Assembly: GCA_008360955.1 (NCBI GenBank)
Contig: LUCM01006300.1
Coordinates: 102,638 to 166,637 of the forward strand
DNA length: 64,000 bases
Reading direction: 5' to 3'
Origin: Fasciolopsis buskii
Taxonomy: Eukaryota; Platyhelminthes; Trematoda; Plagiorchiida; Fasciolidae
This document shows, in pieces, positions 51,501-64,000 of the stretch; position 1 is the first letter of the stretch; every line of letters starts with the position of its first letter. Below the pieces are notes generated by a model. The model was not told the DNA's origin. It searched no databases and saw nothing but the letters and a program-made list of their open reading frames with translations. The translations under genes were made by a program, and so were the position numbers.

Positions 51501-52518
51501 ATAGGCAACCTGCCAATGCAAATTTTAGCATTAAATTTAGAAATTATATTTGACTTTGCCACCGGTCGGAATTTACATAAGCAATGATAATCCCTCCGAA
51601 TTCCTTCCCATAACATCTTCTATCGTTCTGCAGCCGACAAAATCATTCATATTAGCAATTAAATCATCCATGGTGTCGTTCATCCAGGATTCTCGGGATC
51701 ATAAAATACGCAAATTGAAAAGTTCATTCAGATGACGCAATTTGAATAAATCCCGGGGCTTCCCAAACTGGCACCGAAAGTTGTTGCTCAAAGCGTTAAG
51801 CATATTCATCTTGTTTGGATTTGTGCTCCCACGATCAGTTTGCCAACTGACAATTCCGTCTCCTAAGTTTGTTCTTTGTGGGTTGGATTGTCTGCTGCGG
51901 ATCCAAACAAGGCAGGCTTGTTTCCATTTTGTATATCCTTCCTTTGTTGCCAGAACTGTCCAGGATTTTTGAAGGAAAAATTCTGTTGGTGAGATCGGTA
52001 AAATCCAGCCTAAAACAAGAGTAGCATTCAGGGAGCGCGGATGGAATTGGTTATTAAAACAGTTATCCTGTGTGCTGACTTTAGATTTGAGGTAAAATAG
52101 ATAATCTCAAGTTTTTTGAATAAAGCTAGCCTTACCCACAACGTAACCGAAATGAGAAGAGATTTAAATTTCTTCAAATTCATTGTGAACGCAAATAGTA
52201 ATGATCCGATATCCGATACTTGGGACGGATTGTGGTTTAGTCCTGCAGCTACCTTGAGAATTGCCTAATATTCATTTCTCTGTTTTCTTACCAGGGCGTT
52301 AATACCACACTCTCAATGAAGAAGTGGCTCAAAAGCGTCAAGGTCAACGTAAATAGTGGATGCAGTGTGTGATCTGCCGGCTTTTTACTCCGTATAGGAG
52401 TAAGAACTTGCGATTATTGTCACAGTCAACTTTCGCACGGTTAACGATGTTTCAACAAGGGAACAAAATTTTTGGATGGTAGAGAACGAAGATCGAAACT
52501 GGGACTGGGGCCATAAAA
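48511..52518. other. Non-coding stretch between two retroelement relics
   Basis: Short frames only. The part just before 52519 may hold the unreadable RT core of the Penelope-like relic. An ATG-less 57-codon frame at about 50307-50477 looks protein-like but has weak splice signals. Confidence 0.45.
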
Positions 52519-53274
52519 CTGTCCATCCAAAGAAAAGCCACACGGAGTGACCAGTACTTGCATTTTGCAAGATTTACACTAATTGCACAGGAATGCAGCT
52601 AAGTAAAGACTACCGTCGTACCAGAAGTAAACACACGCCAGGCGCACTGCCGGAAGAAGAAAGATTTCTTCGTACGACACTCCATCTCAGTGGTTACCCA
52701 ACCAAATTCATTAACATCGATACTCAACAAAAGCCGAAGTAACCCAACCTATACAGCAAAGAAAACATCTATGTATATCAAACTGGCCTTCTAGGGAGAC
52801 CGTGTTCTCAAGGACATGTGTCACAAACTCAATCCAACCATAAATTGCACATTCCCAACCATAGAACTTCATCCCTTGCCAACCACCCGAAGGATCATTC
52901 TGAACCAGTTTGGAGTTAATCGGATGTAGCATTCTGCCTCACATCGCATATACCAATTCACCTGCAGTCTCGGCGACACTTACATCGGCAGAACAGACTG
53001 AAGACGTTCACAACGGATACCAGAACATATTCCCAAATGGTTAGCCCAATCAATGTCACAAAAGTCAGTGAATAATTATCCTGCTCGTGACCCGGGCTGG
53101 TCAGTCGTAACAACCAAACACATAGTTGACTCGATTTCATGCTCCTAACTTTTATTAGACAATACGGACCGGAATATTTTGGGCTTTAATGAAACCATGC
53201 TAATACGACCGCATAACCCAGCTGTTTGTAAACAAAAGCTGTTAACACAGACTTTGAGCTTGCCATGGAGATGA
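52519..53274 (+). mobile_element. Penelope-like element relic: end of RT domain plus GIY-YIG endonuclease and C-terminus
   Basis: Three plus-strand frames form one decayed C-terminal half. At 52519 the frame reads SIQRKATRSDQYLHFARF, matching the RT segment that normally reads T-V-(Y/F)RK-T-TGQYLHF. At 52677 comes TLHLSGYPTKFI, matching L--NGYP--FI. From 52951 a single frame runs to the TGA at 53272: YQFTC (52951-52965), TYIGRTD (52978-52998), RIPEHIPKWL, TTKHIVDS, then NPAVCKQKLLTQTLSLPW. YIGRT and the downstream R and EH residues are GIY-YIG nuclease landmarks; the order RT then GIY-YIG is diagnostic of Penelope-like retroelements. That last frame has only two stops (TGA at 52999, TAA near 53147), so decay is moderate. 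The upstream RT palm is not readable. Confidence 0.75.
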
Positions 53275-56200
53275 CTTTAACCTCTGTCCGTTCACTGCAA
53301 TTTATAACTGGATATTATGTAATTCACAGATTTTTTAACGCAAGCGATTGAGAAGAGTAACCTGAAATGTTGACATCCTGATATTTTTTCTGTGCTATTC
53401 GATTAGATAAGGGGCACCCGATTTTACAAAATGTTTGAATGAAATTTGCTGCCCTCTTACAGAATAAGTACCCACCATATAGACATCTGTCGGATTTCAG
53501 GCTTCGGTATAGAATTCTGAATTGACGAAACTTTTGTTTCGTGAGTACTGTGTTGATAATTGTACTAATAACGGAAATATTAAGCTGTATCAGTCCAACT
53601 AAATAGAGCATCTATACAACTAATGCTTTACAAATAATTTCAACAAAATATCAGTTGACAAGTGAAACTATTCATCATAAGATGCCCAGGTTCAATTCAC
53701 CAATAAGAAACCATGGAAACGTGCAGCGGTAGCGGAAAGGTGGTAACATTGTGCAGTGAAGTTTAATAAATCGCCCAGAGTCAACCTATGTTGCCCCTGT
53801 GACTGCATCATTTTTCTGGCCTGAGGAATGTGCTCTGGCGGTGTTTCCCAAAAAGGAAGGATAAAACAGCTTTAAACTGCTCCAATCATTTTCTAATCAC
53901 AAGTTGTAAGTCGTCACCCCTTGAAGATTAATTTTGTCCTACTAAGTGGATAGAATAAATCATGTTAAGAAGAACCGTATTAACAGTATTCCGATTAATT
54001 GGCCTAATTGAAAATGAAATACTAACAGACATTTTACAATCACCGATAGGGAGGAACAAAAGGCTTTTTAAAGGGGTATTGCCAGAAAAATCTGATTGTG
54101 TATTTACAAAGCCAACAGTGAAGATGTTATGCTTTAATAGACTGAATTACACGGTGGAACAAAAAACATCTACTGATGGTGGATCGGGGTAAACTGGGCG
54201 GATAGACCATGATCACTTGATTCCGCCAATTCGGGGCAAATAATAAGTCCCAAGGCAGCACTAAAATTTTTGACTTGTGAGCCGATAAGTGCAAAGGGAG
54301 AAATATTGAACCATCACCAAAGCATGAAAAAGTACTGCAAATCTGGTCAAGTGAAATCACATGGGAAATGATCTTTCTTTCCAAGTGAAACGTTGGGTGC
54401 ACACTTCTCAAGGTCATTTCAACAATACTTATTCAAACATGATCATAGCTAATAGATATAAAATGGCGTGACATTGTACCCTATGTATGTTTTCCTTGGT
54501 AATAACCAAAACTGGACTGAATACGCACCAGTTGCAGTTATGATTATTTTCATAAATGAAAAATCTGACGTCAGAATAATCCTAGAGATTCATTCGCCGG
54601 CTCACGGTTTCAGGATCATCGGAAGAATGATTGCTCCTAGCTGAAGTACCGTTTGCGTATTTCACGAACACGAATTTCCGTATATAGGTGCATCTTTGAC
54701 AATTATATCAGCATATGACCTGATCTTTACACCAATTCCAGACGAATACTTAGCTGAACATTTCAAACAGATGCTACGTATAAAACCACCCAACCTCTTC
54801 TAACACTTCGTTCACAATGCCCTGACACTCAGGAAAACAGATGGAGACTGGCATTCAGACGAGCGGAAGAAAAACTCATTTCCAGGACGCAGAGCATTGA
54901 GCATGCGCTTGTGAGTCACTATAGATGTCGCGGTAGGTTGGTTTTTCATTGCTGCAGTTTTCTGTAATTACACGATGACGAGGGAAGGGGTAAGTGGGGA
55001 GTGGGAGAAATCCGCTACTTTTGTCGAACCTAATCTAATTGCCTGGATGCTCCCAAGACAAATATCCGAAATGATGACCGAAAAGCTACGTTTGTACAAC
55101 AAACACTCACGGATAATTCGTCCAATTCAAACACACACAGAAGTAGCAAACGGTCAGTTTTCGCACATTTCTCTGCGCGTGATTTTCTACCGACAGATGT
55201 AATTCCTTAAAGGATGACGTCAATTTTCTGGCCGTGACCAAACCGAGCAATTTTGGGATGATGCCGGCCATTTTGATGACTAGGCGACAACTATCACTAA
55301 TACTTTGGAAAACTTCTGCTCATCTGCACACGGACACACAGAACAAGATGACTTATTGCGCAGGGTATCTGCGTTGAACTTGATGCGTTTCAAAGAAAAC
55401 AGTGAGCGAAAGGGGAACGTGTAATAGTCCAGTGCACAAAATCACATATTTTCATCGTCAGGTCATTTTTACCCAGGACCTTATAGGGTGGTCCGTATAT
55501 CTAAGGTAGAGATTCTATTTAAGCTTGTTTGTGTAGCGTCAATCCCTAACCAGAGACATTCAAATCACACTAAGTGGGGTTTATTACAAGGCTTAAAGTA
55601 ATAATAATAAATGCCCTCTTGAAATTATTGGAATGCAATTAGCAACTTGTGTGAAAAATAAGAGACAGTGTTTGACTAATTTGACGCTTTCGAGAGGATC
55701 TAGCTGGTGGAAGTCGTTCTTCTGATCGATTTTGAATTCATCCCTGCTTGCCATTGAAGCACATCTCAATCGGCTGGGCAACGAGGGCACACTGTGGACG
55801 TCTTTCGTATGCGCACTCGAATCCAGACAGGAACTATGATATTTGTCTTCTGGATCTGTTTAAAAATAAGAGTGGCCTTTTCCGAAAAATATCAAAAAAA
55901 TCACATTAGAAGAACAAGCTCAATTGCAATGATTGATATTCATTATAAAACAACACTGAGCAGCAATAAACATTGATACAAAAAAGGGAAGGGATGATGA
56001 GGACTACGATGTTAGTTTATCTGGTTACGGAATGTGAAGCGATTACAGCAGTCACGGTTTTAGGTTTCTGCTTCACTAAAACGTGTCGTCGGACGAGGGG
56101 GAACTCGCAGTAGACCTAGTTAGGAAGACCCAATAATGGGATCAGTGCATAGAAGGCCAACATGGGATGGAGAATTTACCCATGTCTTCAATTTCTTACA

Positions 56201-57195
56201 GTTGAAAACAAAGGGGAACTTTATGCTTTGTCTTACGAACAAAGTGGGGGAGGTAAGAATCAAAGATACATTCGAGGAACCGCTGCTGATAAAATTAGTT
56301 TCTACTGAAAATTAATATCCGAAATGCCTAGTTAATCAAATAATGATGAAAGAAAGGAAAATCCCGGCAAAGCGACGACAAAAAGGTAACAAGTTTTTGC
56401 CCTTGCCATTTAGTAATACTGGTATTACAAATGAGATTGTCCAGCAATGTTGACAAGAGTTTCTATGCTGCTGTTCACATCGAGATCGTACATGTACTTT
56501 TGCTCCGGGGAAAAATTTATTCGTTTATTTGATTCTGTGAGATGGGATAGATTAACCGCAGAGCCTGAAGCTTGCTGAAACGCATCAGTGTGTACTACCT
56601 AGCGTGGATGAGAACAAGGACATTAAAATCGATCACATCTACCCAAAATTCACTTCACTGTAAGCCTTATCGAAGCTACGCGCCTCTCTTGTGTCCATGA
56701 CTGTCTATCCGGACCAATGAGTTGTCAAATAGTTGATACAGCAGAATCAGTCTGTTCTAGTCTCTCCTACCCTCCTGGATGGCTCAAAAACAATTTGTCC
56801 ATAAAATGAGACTGCCCTGACCCACGCACCATCGGATTGCACGTCTAATGGAGAAAGCCAGCTAACTATGACTGCAGTAATCGTACCATATCCCGTCGCC
56901 AGACTAACCGGTAACAAAATATGACAACTTCGATGATATCCCAAGGAAGTTTCACCATAATATCTGCTTTATGCAAAACACCAACTACACTTTCAACTAA
57001 TTCCTTCAACCATAGCTAGTAATAACTGAAGATAATAAATTAGAAATGTACATTTCACCTCACTAAAATTTCGTTTTGAAAATCCGTTGGACTAAAATGA
57101 CATGCGGTAACCCTTGTCAACAGCATGCTGCATCATAGAATGAATTTACTTGTCTGTCCCGGAGGATCTTTTAGTTCCTTTATTAATGAAATAAC
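53275..57195. other. Non-coding stretch, no supported gene
   Basis: Frames of 96 codons or fewer, none recognised. It includes the weak integrase-like reading at 55470-55613 and a short TAA-rich run near 55600. Confidence 0.45.
55470..55613 (+). mobile_element. Possible LTR-retrotransposon integrase C-terminal fragment (weak)
   Basis: One plus-strand frame reads FYPGPYRVVRISKVEILFKL and runs open to a stop near 55601. GPYRVVRI resembles the conserved tail of Ty3/Gypsy integrases, and the frame just upstream loosely resembles the preceding basic region. No zinc finger, DDE core or LTR is seen near it, so this could be a chance match. Confidence 0.2.
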
Positions 57196-57211
57196 AATAT
57201 ACCTCACTTTT
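57196..57211. repeat. Left copy of the putative target-site duplication of the SINE-like insertion
   Basis: Sixteen bases matching 57348-57363 at 14 positions; both differences are transitions. Confidence 0.5.
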
Positions 57212-57347
57212 CAGGAACGATCCGCGGCCAACAGAGAGCTGCCAAGTGGGGAAGTTGACCGGCGGTGGGAGGATTAGAACCCGCAACCTTCAAGTCCGAA
57301 CGCCAAGACCTTATCCGCTTGGTCACGGCCGGCTGTAAGGAGGCAAA
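57212..57347 (-). mobile_element. tRNA-derived SINE-like insertion
   Basis: The minus strand carries a tRNA-like head: an A-box-like block GTGACCAAGCGGATAAGG (57326-57309), a B-box-like block GGGTTCTAATCC (57282-57271), and an acceptor-like pairing between CCGGC near 57330 and GCCGG near 57262. Downstream is a short tail of unknown origin. The T-arm has a C-C mismatch and the anticodon arm does not fold cleanly, so this is not a functional tRNA gene. It sits between imperfect direct repeats of 16 bp (57196-57211 and 57348-57363), which look like a target-site duplication. Confidence 0.6.
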
Positions 57348-57363
57348 AATACACCTCGCTTTT
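57348..57363. repeat. Right copy of the putative target-site duplication of the SINE-like insertion
   Basis: Pairs with 57196-57211 (14 of 16 identical) and abuts the tRNA-like 5' end of the insertion. Confidence 0.5.
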
Positions 57364-60055
57364 ACATCAAATCATCTGCAGTTTCTCAGGCTACCTCATG
57401 CAACACTTAATGCTCAGAAGCCGTTATTAGCAAGCATTATAAGAGATGTTTCCTGTCGACTTTTCCATTCCGAAATCGGAGGAACCTTCGTTTAACACCC
57501 GAGAAACAAACCGATAAATACGGACGACCATGCATCAGCTAGAACGACCAAATGAACTGAGAATGCCTCCGGTCTCTAAAATAATAGCTACTTAATGCCA
57601 CCTCACAGCTACCTGAAAATCTGTTTATTTCCCAAAGGCAGTCATAAATTCTAAATTATCCATGAGCACTGGTGACGTAATAAACACTGGGTGCTCCTTT
57701 TCAGTATGAAGATTCGATACTCTTTTCTGATAGTCTTTCAATTTTGATAACGACTGCAACGTTGTATAGCTATATGATGGTTCATGTAGTTGTTTCTCAC
57801 AGTACTGATACAAAACCCATCACTACTATATTTTGTACCCTTATCAGCGAGATTGTGCACATTTGAGTGTGCATGTGTGTAAGTGCTGATCGGAAGTGTT
57901 TGGAAGTAGCATGTACCAATGGGTAGTATATTTTGCGTGCAATCTAATAAAAAAAATCCCGCGTAGTTACAAATGGGTGCCTTCTAAGTACTAAAAAGAG
58001 GTGCTAAAGCTTGTAAGATGTGAGACCGTCTTAGCCCGTTGGCCCTGAGTTGAATAAGTTTCATTTATCGCACGACTGTCTTCCCTTGACTAGTCGCTGC
58101 GGCATTCCTGTCTGAAACCCTTTAAGTGGAGCTATGTGATTAGTGAACTGGACGTGGTGAACCAGCCTGGCATTAATTGGAATTTCCTCCTAATTCATCC
58201 AGATCTGAGCAGTCTTCGCTCGAAATGGGATTAAAGAGGTCGCATGGGCACCATCCAATCGTTAGTGTCGTGTTTACTCTACAATAACAACCGAAGCCAT
58301 ATATTGAAAAAGCAGCTTTTCCTCGAGCTAAATAAAAAGCACTTAGTAGAGAATAGCGGAATCACCAAAGTAAATGCGACAGTTTTCAACTGTGCAAAGT
58401 TTTCGGAGTGCTGTACTATTAAGCATACGGTGATAAACTGGTGCTATTATTCGTACGAATTACCCGCGAAAAAAACAAGACGTAAACGGATATTCTAAGT
58501 TCTTTTAGCTAGAGAGGAGTATAAATTGCAGGTATTCAATACTTTCTTTGGATAACTCGACAAAGATCGTTTCGTGGCCTTGATTCAACTAGCCACACGA
58601 ATCTAGTGTATATCAGCCGGTACCTTTTTGTTTAACACAGAGTTGTCCAAAAAGTCTTTATTGTTGGATCCTGACTAACCAAACCATTTGTGTTCAGCGT
58701 TAATTTGCAAATTTAGGGAAGGACCATAACTTTAAATCACTTGCAGATGGGTTGATTTTAATCATTTTCAGCTTATCATACACTGATTTGTAGATATCGG
58801 TACACATTTATTTTTATCCTTTATCGCTTACTTCTTTTGTTAAATCGGAAGGCTTTTTAACCTGTAAGTTACAAAATAGGCAGTGATCGACAATATGAGT
58901 ATTCAAGTGTGCGACGTTCACGTTCGAGTTCCCCGACCGTTGAGTGCCTCCTTCCCGCGGATCACTATTGGAGGGATTTGCACACATGTTTGCACAGATT
59001 CAGTGACATGACGGCCTTTATGATACACTTTCAGTCATGCAATAGGTAAAATAATTCTGTCTCCTTTCGCATTGATTCTTACACACACTTCGTCAAACAC
59101 ATGCAGTGCGTGGTTTACCAAACGGGTTGTGTGATGTTTCACAGAATTTCATCACGGCAAAAAGAACACGGTCACAGTGAGTGTTTGATCCCTTCAGTTG
59201 GTAAATCTGAACTATATGCATTTGAGTGGTCTGGTTTGCAGCCACGTGCCTGTTTACAAACGAGTGCATTTCACGCTGAAGTGAGACAAGTGGTAATGCG
59301 TCAGTACTAGTTCTAATCCAATAACACGTAAAATTGTAGAGCTTGCTACATTACACATCATGCAGCCCGATGCTCCAAGTCACCAGCGGAGACCAAAGAA
59401 GCACAGCTCAACGTACAGTGCATTTGAGAAACCTGTGTCCATTTAGAAAATGCTTTTTATCCAAGTCTAGGAAAAATGAAGCTCAAAAAGATGGAAAATT
59501 AGACTAGCAAAACTGCGGCTTTGAATGAGCTTATCACAGATAGGAAGACATTAAGTTCTACATTTCAAACTTGTGAAGTTTCTGGAGTCATTTCCAATTA
59601 AAACCCAATTTCTTGAACACATTGTATGTCTGTTCCGTTCAGCTGGCCAGGAATCACCCATTGCATTGCACTTCCACGCTGTCCGTGGTGAAATCAACCG
59701 CGGGGTGATCAAGCATAAGGCAATAAACGGTGCAATCTCCGAATACACAGAAGTTTCTTTTCGGCTTTCCGCCCTGAATCAGTGTAATTAATTATGCCAG
59801 TAAAACAAACCAAACATTTTATCCCTTCATTAGTGACGGGATAAAATGCATTTTCCACTGTGACCAGTGATAAGATAACCGGTGTGCAGACAGGGCATCA
59901 GTTGTATGACATTCAGGTGCACATGCGCCATTTTTGGCAGCATGACCGTGGCTGGTAGTTGTTAAAAGAAAGGCGATGGAAAATCGTTATCAGCGTCATC
60001 GTGCGGGGTTAAACGGAAGGAAAGCTCCGATGATGTATCTTTCTCATCGAGATAC

Positions 60056-60406
60056 ATGTTGCAACAGAAGCAACAAATGAATGACCCAGATGGGCAGGTG
60101 GAGGACCTACAGAAGGCGGGAAAGAAAAAAGAAAGCCATGTCAGCCAACACACAAATATAGACTACCTGTTTATGAGCACATTTTTTGACCATTTTGAAC
60201 TGGTAGAAAATGAGAACACCATCTTTACTGTTCATGGTTCACTGCCAAATCCTTCACTTTGTCTGTGCAACATGATGGCGGATCTTTCGGATCCCAATCG
60301 CGAAGACACGAGGCACTCAATCTGGCTAAGTCTGCTATGCACTTTCCCATGTCACCTCATATTTCGATCTCCATACGGTCTCCTCCACTCCCTGAGAACG
60401 ACGTAA
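60056..60406 (+). CDS. Uncharacterised 116-codon open frame (weak)
   Basis: It opens with ATG and a hydrophilic, Lys/Gln-rich start (QKQQMNDPDGQVEDLQKAGKK) followed by mixed sequence with DHFELVENENTIF and DLSDPNREDTRHS. No domain recognised, no good Kozak context, no convincing splice sites. The length is compatible with chance. Confidence 0.15.
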   Translation: MLQQKQQMNDPDGQVEDLQKAGKKKESHVSQHTNIDYLFMSTFFDHFELVENENTIFTVHGSLPNPSLCLCNMMADLSDPNREDTRHSIWLSLLCTFPCHLIFRSPYGLLHSLRTT

Positions 60407-62718
60407 AATACGACGTGTTATGGTAGACAAGTGTTTCCCATACGCAACAACTGGCCTAACTGTCGAAATCTACTAAGCTTGATGCGCTATTACAGAATAT
60501 TCTTTGAACCGGCATCCAAAACTTGATCCCTAGTCTATGCTTTCCTCAACCGTCGTTCCATCCAATCCTAGTGGTACCATGCACAAATGAAGGGTCGAAA
60601 ACCTTCAAACGATGGACACCACCAGCAAGCAAAATCCAAGTCTTGCAATGATACAACAACTAAGCACAATACGGTTCGTTATACACGACTTGGCATAAAA
60701 ACAAAAGGATTCATTGTTTCTATACTGGCAATAAACGATTATATAGCAGCAAATGCACGGTACAGTCGACTTTGAACGAAGTAATGGTTTTTGATAACTG
60801 TCATACTGGTTGTATATGGTTACTTAATCCTATATCGAACCGTATCCAGTGTAGGTTCGATGATCTTACTTGCTGTTTTTGGTCCCATAGAGGCGATTCG
60901 TGACCATTTTGGACGTAGACACAATGTGACTTTTGAATGTCCTTGTCTAACCTTCTCTAGTAGTGTAAACGTGACGAGAGATTTTCTGAATTGATTGGTT
61001 GAATGCTTTGATTTCGCCAGGCGCATGGGGAGTGCTGATCGTCTATTCTCTACTATGTTGGGCGGTGTTCTCCTACGCGATCAGCGAATCTCACAGTATG
61101 AACTGCGTAACTTGACCCAAAGACGCAAATGAAATGCTTCACAAAATAAGAGCTGAAATCTAAACAAAATCTTCCTTTCATTTAGACACTACCATTCGAT
61201 CAAGTTATGAACAAAGACAGACCAACACTGAAGGGTATATTTTCACTTGTTGTCTGATCTAGGTCATATATCTGCTGGGTTGTTTTTTAAAAAGAGATAG
61301 ATAAATAGACAGAAGACCCCTCTGCTAGCGGATTGAGAGCTGCATTCTTTTCTTCTCTTCAAGTTTCGCCTGATCAAACATTCAATGCATCCGTTATGGA
61401 ATAATATTCCATGTTTTTTGCCGATAATATCACGCAACCCTTTGTTTCGACAAAACAAAACTTTGATTTAAACACATGCTAGCCCTGTTTTATATCGTAG
61501 GCTGATCGCAAAAGTCAACCTTTCCGGTTGACCTATTCTGAGCGAGTTTAAGCAAAACATAACAAGCGTCCGTGGTTAATTATATAATTTGACGTCGATC
61601 TGGCTCTTATAAAGAATCGGTTTGCTGATTTGCTCGGAAAGTATACTATCCTCTACACTTTTCATAAGTTTATCTACTAATACGGGGTCCAACTGATATC
61701 CCGTCCTGTTAGAAGCATCTGGTTCTATCAGGATCTGTTTAGAATTATCAGATGCAGTACAAGGCCTCGGGGTCCCGACTGGGGCTGGAATGTCAAGGGG
61801 TTGACGATTTGAGCACCCTGTGACTAGATTTTACAAATTCATGCTGCAGTTGTCTCAGCGATAAATTACTTTCCCCCAAGGGACAAAAACGATGCATGAA
61901 CGATTTCCAGGACTTGGACACACGGTCAGCTGTTGTAAATACCGATGCCTAGAAAGCCGCAAAATGAGTCCTTCCATGATTTCCAATGGTAAGCTGAATG
62001 CTCACATTGCGCGACGCATCATGTGATAACCAGATTAAATAGCAAAGTACTTATATGGTAGATCTGTCGTGAGAGGGTTTCAGTGCAAGACATCATTATT
62101 CAGCTTAACACTGAATGAATCACTATGAAATCCCAGCTATACAATCTTGCGATCCAGCAGTTTTACAGCAGCTCCAGTTTCTTACTAAGTTAACGGTTGT
62201 GCAGCGAACATACTGGTCATTGGATTAGCACGGTACTTTTGAAACCAACCTTGAATAACAGATCACCTTCCATTCACAGACTTTTGAATCCTAATAGACT
62301 CATAATGGACAGCCTTAGTATAGACAGCATAAGGCCCATCAAATTTTACTGGTACATCTCAGCTGTGGCGATCTGGCAGAGTTGTCCGAGGTGCTGCTTT
62401 CAACTTGCTGTCCTCTAGGGTTTCAGTACGAATTCCAATGCTGTCAGCTGCTTTTGAGCACGATGGCATCTAAACGCGAAATTCACCGACTGGGTACTTC
62501 CATATTCGGCAATTTTCAATGAGTTCCACTTAATTTGTTGAATGTTGGGCATTTCTTGTATAGGAACCGAAAACGAAGCAAGTGATTATCATTTTTATAA
62601 AAATGCCTTCGCATATTTAAATTATAAAGTGAGCGCTGATTAGGAAAAGTTTTACCGGGCGATATATTTTCAACTTTAGTACCCTGGCATTGTTTAAGCG
62701 GTCTAACATGGTGACTTG

Positions 62719-63126
62719 ATGACTCTTCTGTACGAAAGTGATGAAGCAGTATTCAGAGGATATCTTCAAGCCGAAATAAACTGCAACAGCATAAAAGATA
62801 ACCTGCATCCAAATGGACAGGGGTGCGTGGGGAACATTAGTGGCGATATTCCAAATGATTCCAAATATATTAGTCCCAAAGGTACGTTCATACCGTGGCT
62901 TGTATTTAAGCAGAATCAAATCCTCAAGGGAACTGAATGGTATAATGAAATCGTCGACGTAACAAACCTGGGTAAAAGTTCCCCGAAAATCACGTTTTCA
63001 TATTCTTTGGTGCACCCTGCATCCCTCAACAAAATAAATGGACCACCAAGATTAAATCTCGAAGACATGAATCATTTCATAAAATTGGCACAAGCTTTTA
63101 CGTTGCATGCTCAGTCCCTAACCTAA
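62719..63126 (+). CDS. Uncharacterised 135-codon open frame (weak)
   Basis: The second-longest plausible reading in the window after the long exon and the LINE relic. It starts at ATG 62719 with a poor context (T at -3) and ends at TAA. The composition is soluble and mixed, with local strings such as WYNEIVDVTNLGKSS and PRLNLEDMNHFIKLAQAF. It has no recognised domain, splice sites or signal peptide. A frame of this length is expected about once by chance in a window like this, so it may be spurious or a fragment of an unrecognised repeat. Confidence 0.2.
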   Translation: MTLLYESDEAVFRGYLQAEINCNSIKDNLHPNGQGCVGNISGDIPNDSKYISPKGTFIPWLVFKQNQILKGTEWYNEIVDVTNLGKSSPKITFSYSLVHPASLNKINGPPRLNLEDMNHFIKLAQAFTLHAQSLT

Positions 63127-64000
63127 CGAAGGTTATCCAAATTAGCTAGTGTTCAGCGTTCACTTTGACCTTGGCTGGAATTTTTCGGGGCTAAATTCTG
63201 CAACTTATAAACGATAGCAAACACGAATACTTATCGCAGGTAAACTTTTCCAGTTATTGAGGTAACACCTGTGACTTTTTCACAGAAGCGTAATCTTGTT
63301 TACCGTAATCCGCGCAAGGATAGGGTTTACTGAATAACTGATTTAGTTAGTCTAGGTTAAATCAAAAGTTTTCAAATAAACGTCGACTGTGCGCCGACAG
63401 ACTTCCATGTTTCATCGTCAGATGGCTTCATCTCGGTAACTGAGGTCCTCATTCAGACATTTCTGGTTAGAAGTTCACAAAACACAGAATCAAAACTGCG
63501 GGTAGTTTTGCATTTTACTCTACATGTTTTGAGATTCGAATTTTAGTTGGAAAAATCAACACCAGAAATTAAATTTTGTCATTTTGTAGCAAAAGGAATC
63601 ACAAAACAGCGAATATTCCAAAGATAACCTGGTGGCAAAGTCGTAATATTCATTTGTTGCTATGGTTGTTCTACGTTCCTATAGATAGGATGCATAAGTT
63701 TGACTAGGTAAGTCTTGGGAAAATGCCATGAAAATGCTTACTTGTCACGGACAAGTCGATTCTCCATTATGCATGAAAGGCAAGATTCACAGGCAGCTAG
63801 GATTCAGTTGCTAAATTTGCCTCCTGAGTGGGGCAACCGTTAGAAAATAACAAAAATGTTATTTCAAAGACAATGGGATTTACAGACGGAGTGCTGGCAC
63901 ACTGTTTGTTAGTGAATTCACTTTAGGCTGTATTTGGGGCAAACACGCCCTTTGACTGGCTGCGCTACAAATCTGTTATCCCTATTCCGTTGTTTTTTTG

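Larger units (their letters stand above)
57364..64000. other. Non-coding stretch with two weak open frames
   Basis: Apart from the weak frames at 60056-60406 and 62719-63126, only short frames without recognised domains are present. No RNA gene or further repeat was recognised. Confidence 0.45.

Overview
This window looks like nuclear DNA of a flatworm, most likely a trematode (inference). It is AT-rich and almost gene-free, has one long exon bounded by a consensus splice donor, and carries decayed retroelements of kinds common in fluke genomes: an RTE-like LINE, two other LINE reverse transcriptases, a Penelope-like element with a GIY-YIG endonuclease, and tRNA-derived SINE-like pieces. Nothing suggests a bacterium, phage, virus or plasmid: there are no operons and no ribosome-binding-site-led ORFs.

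Layout. 1-2540: no gene seen. 2541-4440: a composite repeat island, with a near-perfect 125-bp hairpin and TA microsatellites abutting the 3' end of a decayed minus-strand RTE-like LINE. 4441-21550: no confident gene, one weak exon candidate near 13.1-13.3 kb. 21551-21913: a short plus-strand LINE relic and a CA microsatellite. 25534-28585: the only confident coding sequence, a minus-strand exon of about 1018 codons for a disordered protein of unknown function. Its donor shows that the gene continues towards lower coordinates, so much of 1-25533 may be its intron(s). 28586-47430: no confident gene; tRNA-like stretches at 40.3 and 41.2 kb. 47433-48510: a minus-strand LINE reverse transcriptase relic. 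52519-53274: a plus-strand Penelope-like relic. 57196-57363: a SINE-like insertion between imperfect 16-bp direct repeats. The rest, to 64000, holds only weak ORFs.

Limits. Apart from the long exon, almost every open frame has a length expected by chance. At roughly 40% GC a stop falls about every 16 codons, so one open frame of about 140 codons is expected somewhere in six frames of 64 kb. Family assignments come from motif recognition by eye, not from searches. I did not find a convincing new biological system. The most unusual structures are the hairpin with a decayed hammerhead-like spacer at 2.5-2.8 kb and the long exon with its set of short linear motifs.
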